Assembly: GCA_016215025.1 (NCBI GenBank)
Contig: JACRMI010000130.1
Coordinates: 1-58,524 of the forward strand
From: Chloroflexota bacterium
GTDB taxonomy: Bacteria > Chloroflexota > Anaerolineae > UBA4142
Length of the DNA: 58,524 bases
Reading direction: 5' to 3'
This document shows positions 57,167 to 58,524 of the stretch, in pieces. The notes beneath the pieces were generated by a model. It was given only the letters and a program-made list of their open reading frames with translations, did not search any database and was not told the DNA's origin. The position numbers and the translations under genes were made by a program. Each line of letters opens with the position of its first letter. Within the stretch, counting starts at the first letter, position 1.

Positions 57167-58129
57167 ATGATAGCCAGAGCACACACACTCACCAAGGACG
57201 ATGTAATCGAGTACTTTACCACTCTCTCGAACTGGGGACGTTGGGGCAACGACGACCGACTCGGCACGCTCAATCTCATTACCCCGGAGGTGCGCAAGTC
57301 CGCAGCCACCCTCGTCAGAACGGGCAAGGTCGTATCGCTTTCACGAGATGTCGATCCCCGGGGACCACAGGATCCGCTCAGGTCCGGACTTGGGGTCACC
57401 CACCGGTATATGATGATCGACGAGGTGGGAGCACACCGTGGGAGGGGACAAGTAAGGTGGGATGCTGTGACGGAGCAGACACTCTTCATGGCTCATGGAT
57501 CGAACACCCACCTCGACGGTCTTGCCCACTATAACTGGGACCGCAAGAACTATAATGGGTTCAGCGTTGACGACAACACTTCTTCCATCCTGGGGTCGAC
57601 CAAGCTGTCCGTCCATCAGGCGAGCCAGGGGATCATCACTCGCGGTGTCCTACTCGACATCGCGGGTCTCAGGGGCGTTGAGTGGCTGGAACCCGGGACG
57701 CCCATCTACATCGAAGATTTGGAAGCCGCCGAGGCTAGCCAGGATGTGATCGTTCGCTCGGGTGATGCTCTGCTGATCCACACCGGGCACGTAGCACAAA
57801 CGCTCAAGAAAGGGCCAGACCCGAAGAACCAGCAGTCAGGCTTGCACGTGTCCTGCATGCCGTGGCTTCGGAGGCGCGACATCTCCTTACTCGTCGGCGA
57901 CTGCATCCACGATGTCCAGCCGTCCGGCTTCGACGGATTCGACCTGTTCCGGCCGGTCCACGCGATCGCATTGGTGGCTATGGGACTGTGGCTGATCGAC
58001 AACGCCGAGCTGACCGAACTGGCGGCGACGTGCAAGTCCGAAAAGCGCTGGGAATTCTTTTTCGCGACGCTGCCGTACAGGTTCGTCGGAGTGACGGGGA
58101 GCCTTGTGAACCCGATCGCAATGTTCTAG
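57167..58129 (+). CDS. Cyclase-family hydrolase (kynurenine-formamidase-like)
   Basis: ATG 57167 lies just after the aldolase stop; 320 residues. The metal motif HxGTHxDxxxH appears as HGSNTHLDGLAH (about 109-120), with Asn in place of the usual Gly. LNLITPEVRK near the start and GDALLIHTGH and GDCIHDVQPSG further on are typical. Members hydrolyse amides or lactones or dehydrate. In this operon it may open a sugar lactone; this is inferred. Confidence 0.85.
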   Translation: MIARAHTLTKDDVIEYFTTLSNWGRWGNDDRLGTLNLITPEVRKSAATLVRTGKVVSLSRDVDPRGPQDPLRSGLGVTHRYMMIDEVGAHRGRGQVRWDAVTEQTLFMAHGSNTHLDGLAHYNWDRKNYNGFSVDDNTSSILGSTKLSVHQASQGIITRGVLLDIAGLRGVEWLEPGTPIYIEDLEAAEASQDVIVRSGDALLIHTGHVAQTLKKGPDPKNQQSGLHVSCMPWLRRRDISLLVGDCIHDVQPSGFDGFDLFRPVHAIALVAMGLWLIDNAELTELAATCKSEKRWEFFFATLPYRFVGVTGSLVNPIAMF

Positions 58130-58139
58130 GGCTGTCAGG

Positions 58140-58228
58140 CTAGTGATGCATCCACAAAGTCTTGCATAGCAAGCCAAGCGTATTTCATGCGTAGCTGACT
58201 ATGCAACATTACTTTGTGGCTGCACTAG
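58140..58228. repeat. Large imperfect inverted repeat (MITE-like)
   Basis: Arms of 30 nt (58140-58169 and 58199-58228) share CTAGTG, CCACAAAGT and TTGCATAG in inverted order around a 29-nt centre. It lies in a 170-bp gap without a gene. Confidence 0.6.
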
Positions 58229-58301
58229 TGATGGAGTGCTACCAGCACCACGGTAATTTGACGACGATCTGGCGAGAGTTTCAACCGAAAGGGGTAGAAT
58301 A

Positions 58302-58524
58302 AAGTGGGTACACAACCGAACGGTCGACTGAACGGACGCGTCGCGCTCCTCACTGGTGCCGCCCGCGGTATCGGCGCTGGAATCGCGCGCCGATTCGTGG
58401 CGGAAGGCGCCCGCGTCACTATCGGCGATGTGACGGATGCGCAGGCGCTCGCCGACGAGCTAGGTCCGTCGGCGACGGCTGTCCATCTCGACGTAACAAG
58501 CCAGGAGGAGTGGACGGCTGCCAT
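58302..58524 (+). CDS. SDR-family oxidoreductase (3' end outside window)
   Basis: GTG 58302 with AAAGGGG at 58286-58292. The first 74 residues have RVALLTGAARGIGAGIARRF (TGxxxGIG motif) and HLDVTSQEEW, where the Asp-Val follows the cofactor-binding region. It is a second dehydrogenase of the catabolic locus. The 3' end is cut by the window. Confidence 0.88.

Overview
The window looks like a Chloroflexota (Anaerolineae-like) genome fragment. The grounds are giant MalT-type regulators with a C-terminal BTAD domain, a DUF5317 membrane protein, Thr/Pro-rich linkers in exported proteins, SAF/TadE-rich Tad clusters, and short heptamer-like repeats in many gene gaps. This is an inference from gene content; there is no rRNA marker.

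Layout. 1-6.35 kb: the tail of one BTAD regulator, a 44-aa membrane peptide, DUF5317, an NHLP-clan small protein, a gene-poor stretch with a promoter and a leader hairpin, then a complete MalT/BTAD regulator. 6.4-16.6 kb: Tad pilus set A (CpaB/RcpC, CpaE, CpaF, a 34-aa membrane protein, TadB, TadC, Flp pilin, TadE/TadG-like minor pilins, two exported proteins). 16.7-24.2 kb: Tad set B (CpaE, CpaB, CpaF, TadB, TadC). A replication-initiator-like gene and a DnaC-like helicase loader sit inside this set, and the initiator gene carries an origin-like hairpin plus periodic iterons. 24.3-27.8 kb: two TasA/camelysin-like proteins (one with a seven-repeat beta-propeller inserted), an ER-type SipW signal peptidase and a Pro/Thr-rich exported protein. 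27.8-33.9 kb: a third pilin group (two Flp-like pilins, TadV prepilin peptidase, TadE/TadG, HD-GYP phosphodiesterase, SH3 lipoprotein, large adhesin-like protein). 33.9-48.5 kb: a type IV secretion/conjugation module (two VirB2/TrbC-like proteins, VirB6/TrbL, PrgI, split VirB4, a TIM-barrel glycosidase, M23 peptidase, VirD4 coupling protein, two replication-relaxation proteins). 48.6-53.5 kb: a second coupling-type ATPase with a degraded Walker B, ParB, a DnaB-like helicase and a tyrosine recombinase. 54.0-58.5 kb: an unrelated metabolic locus (LacI, SDR, HpcH/HpaI aldolase, cyclase-family hydrolase, partial SDR) with clear LacI operators.

How it fits together. From about 6.5 (perhaps 0) to 53.5 kb the genes read as one integrative and conjugative or plasmid-like element that carries its own replication, partition, integration, T4SS and double Tad pilus. 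A 12-bp palindrome GTACGCGCGTAC (seven copies at three loci) links the pilus cluster, the coupling-protein gene and parB, and is the best candidate for a ParB operator or centromere. The metabolic locus after 54 kb is probably host chromosome.
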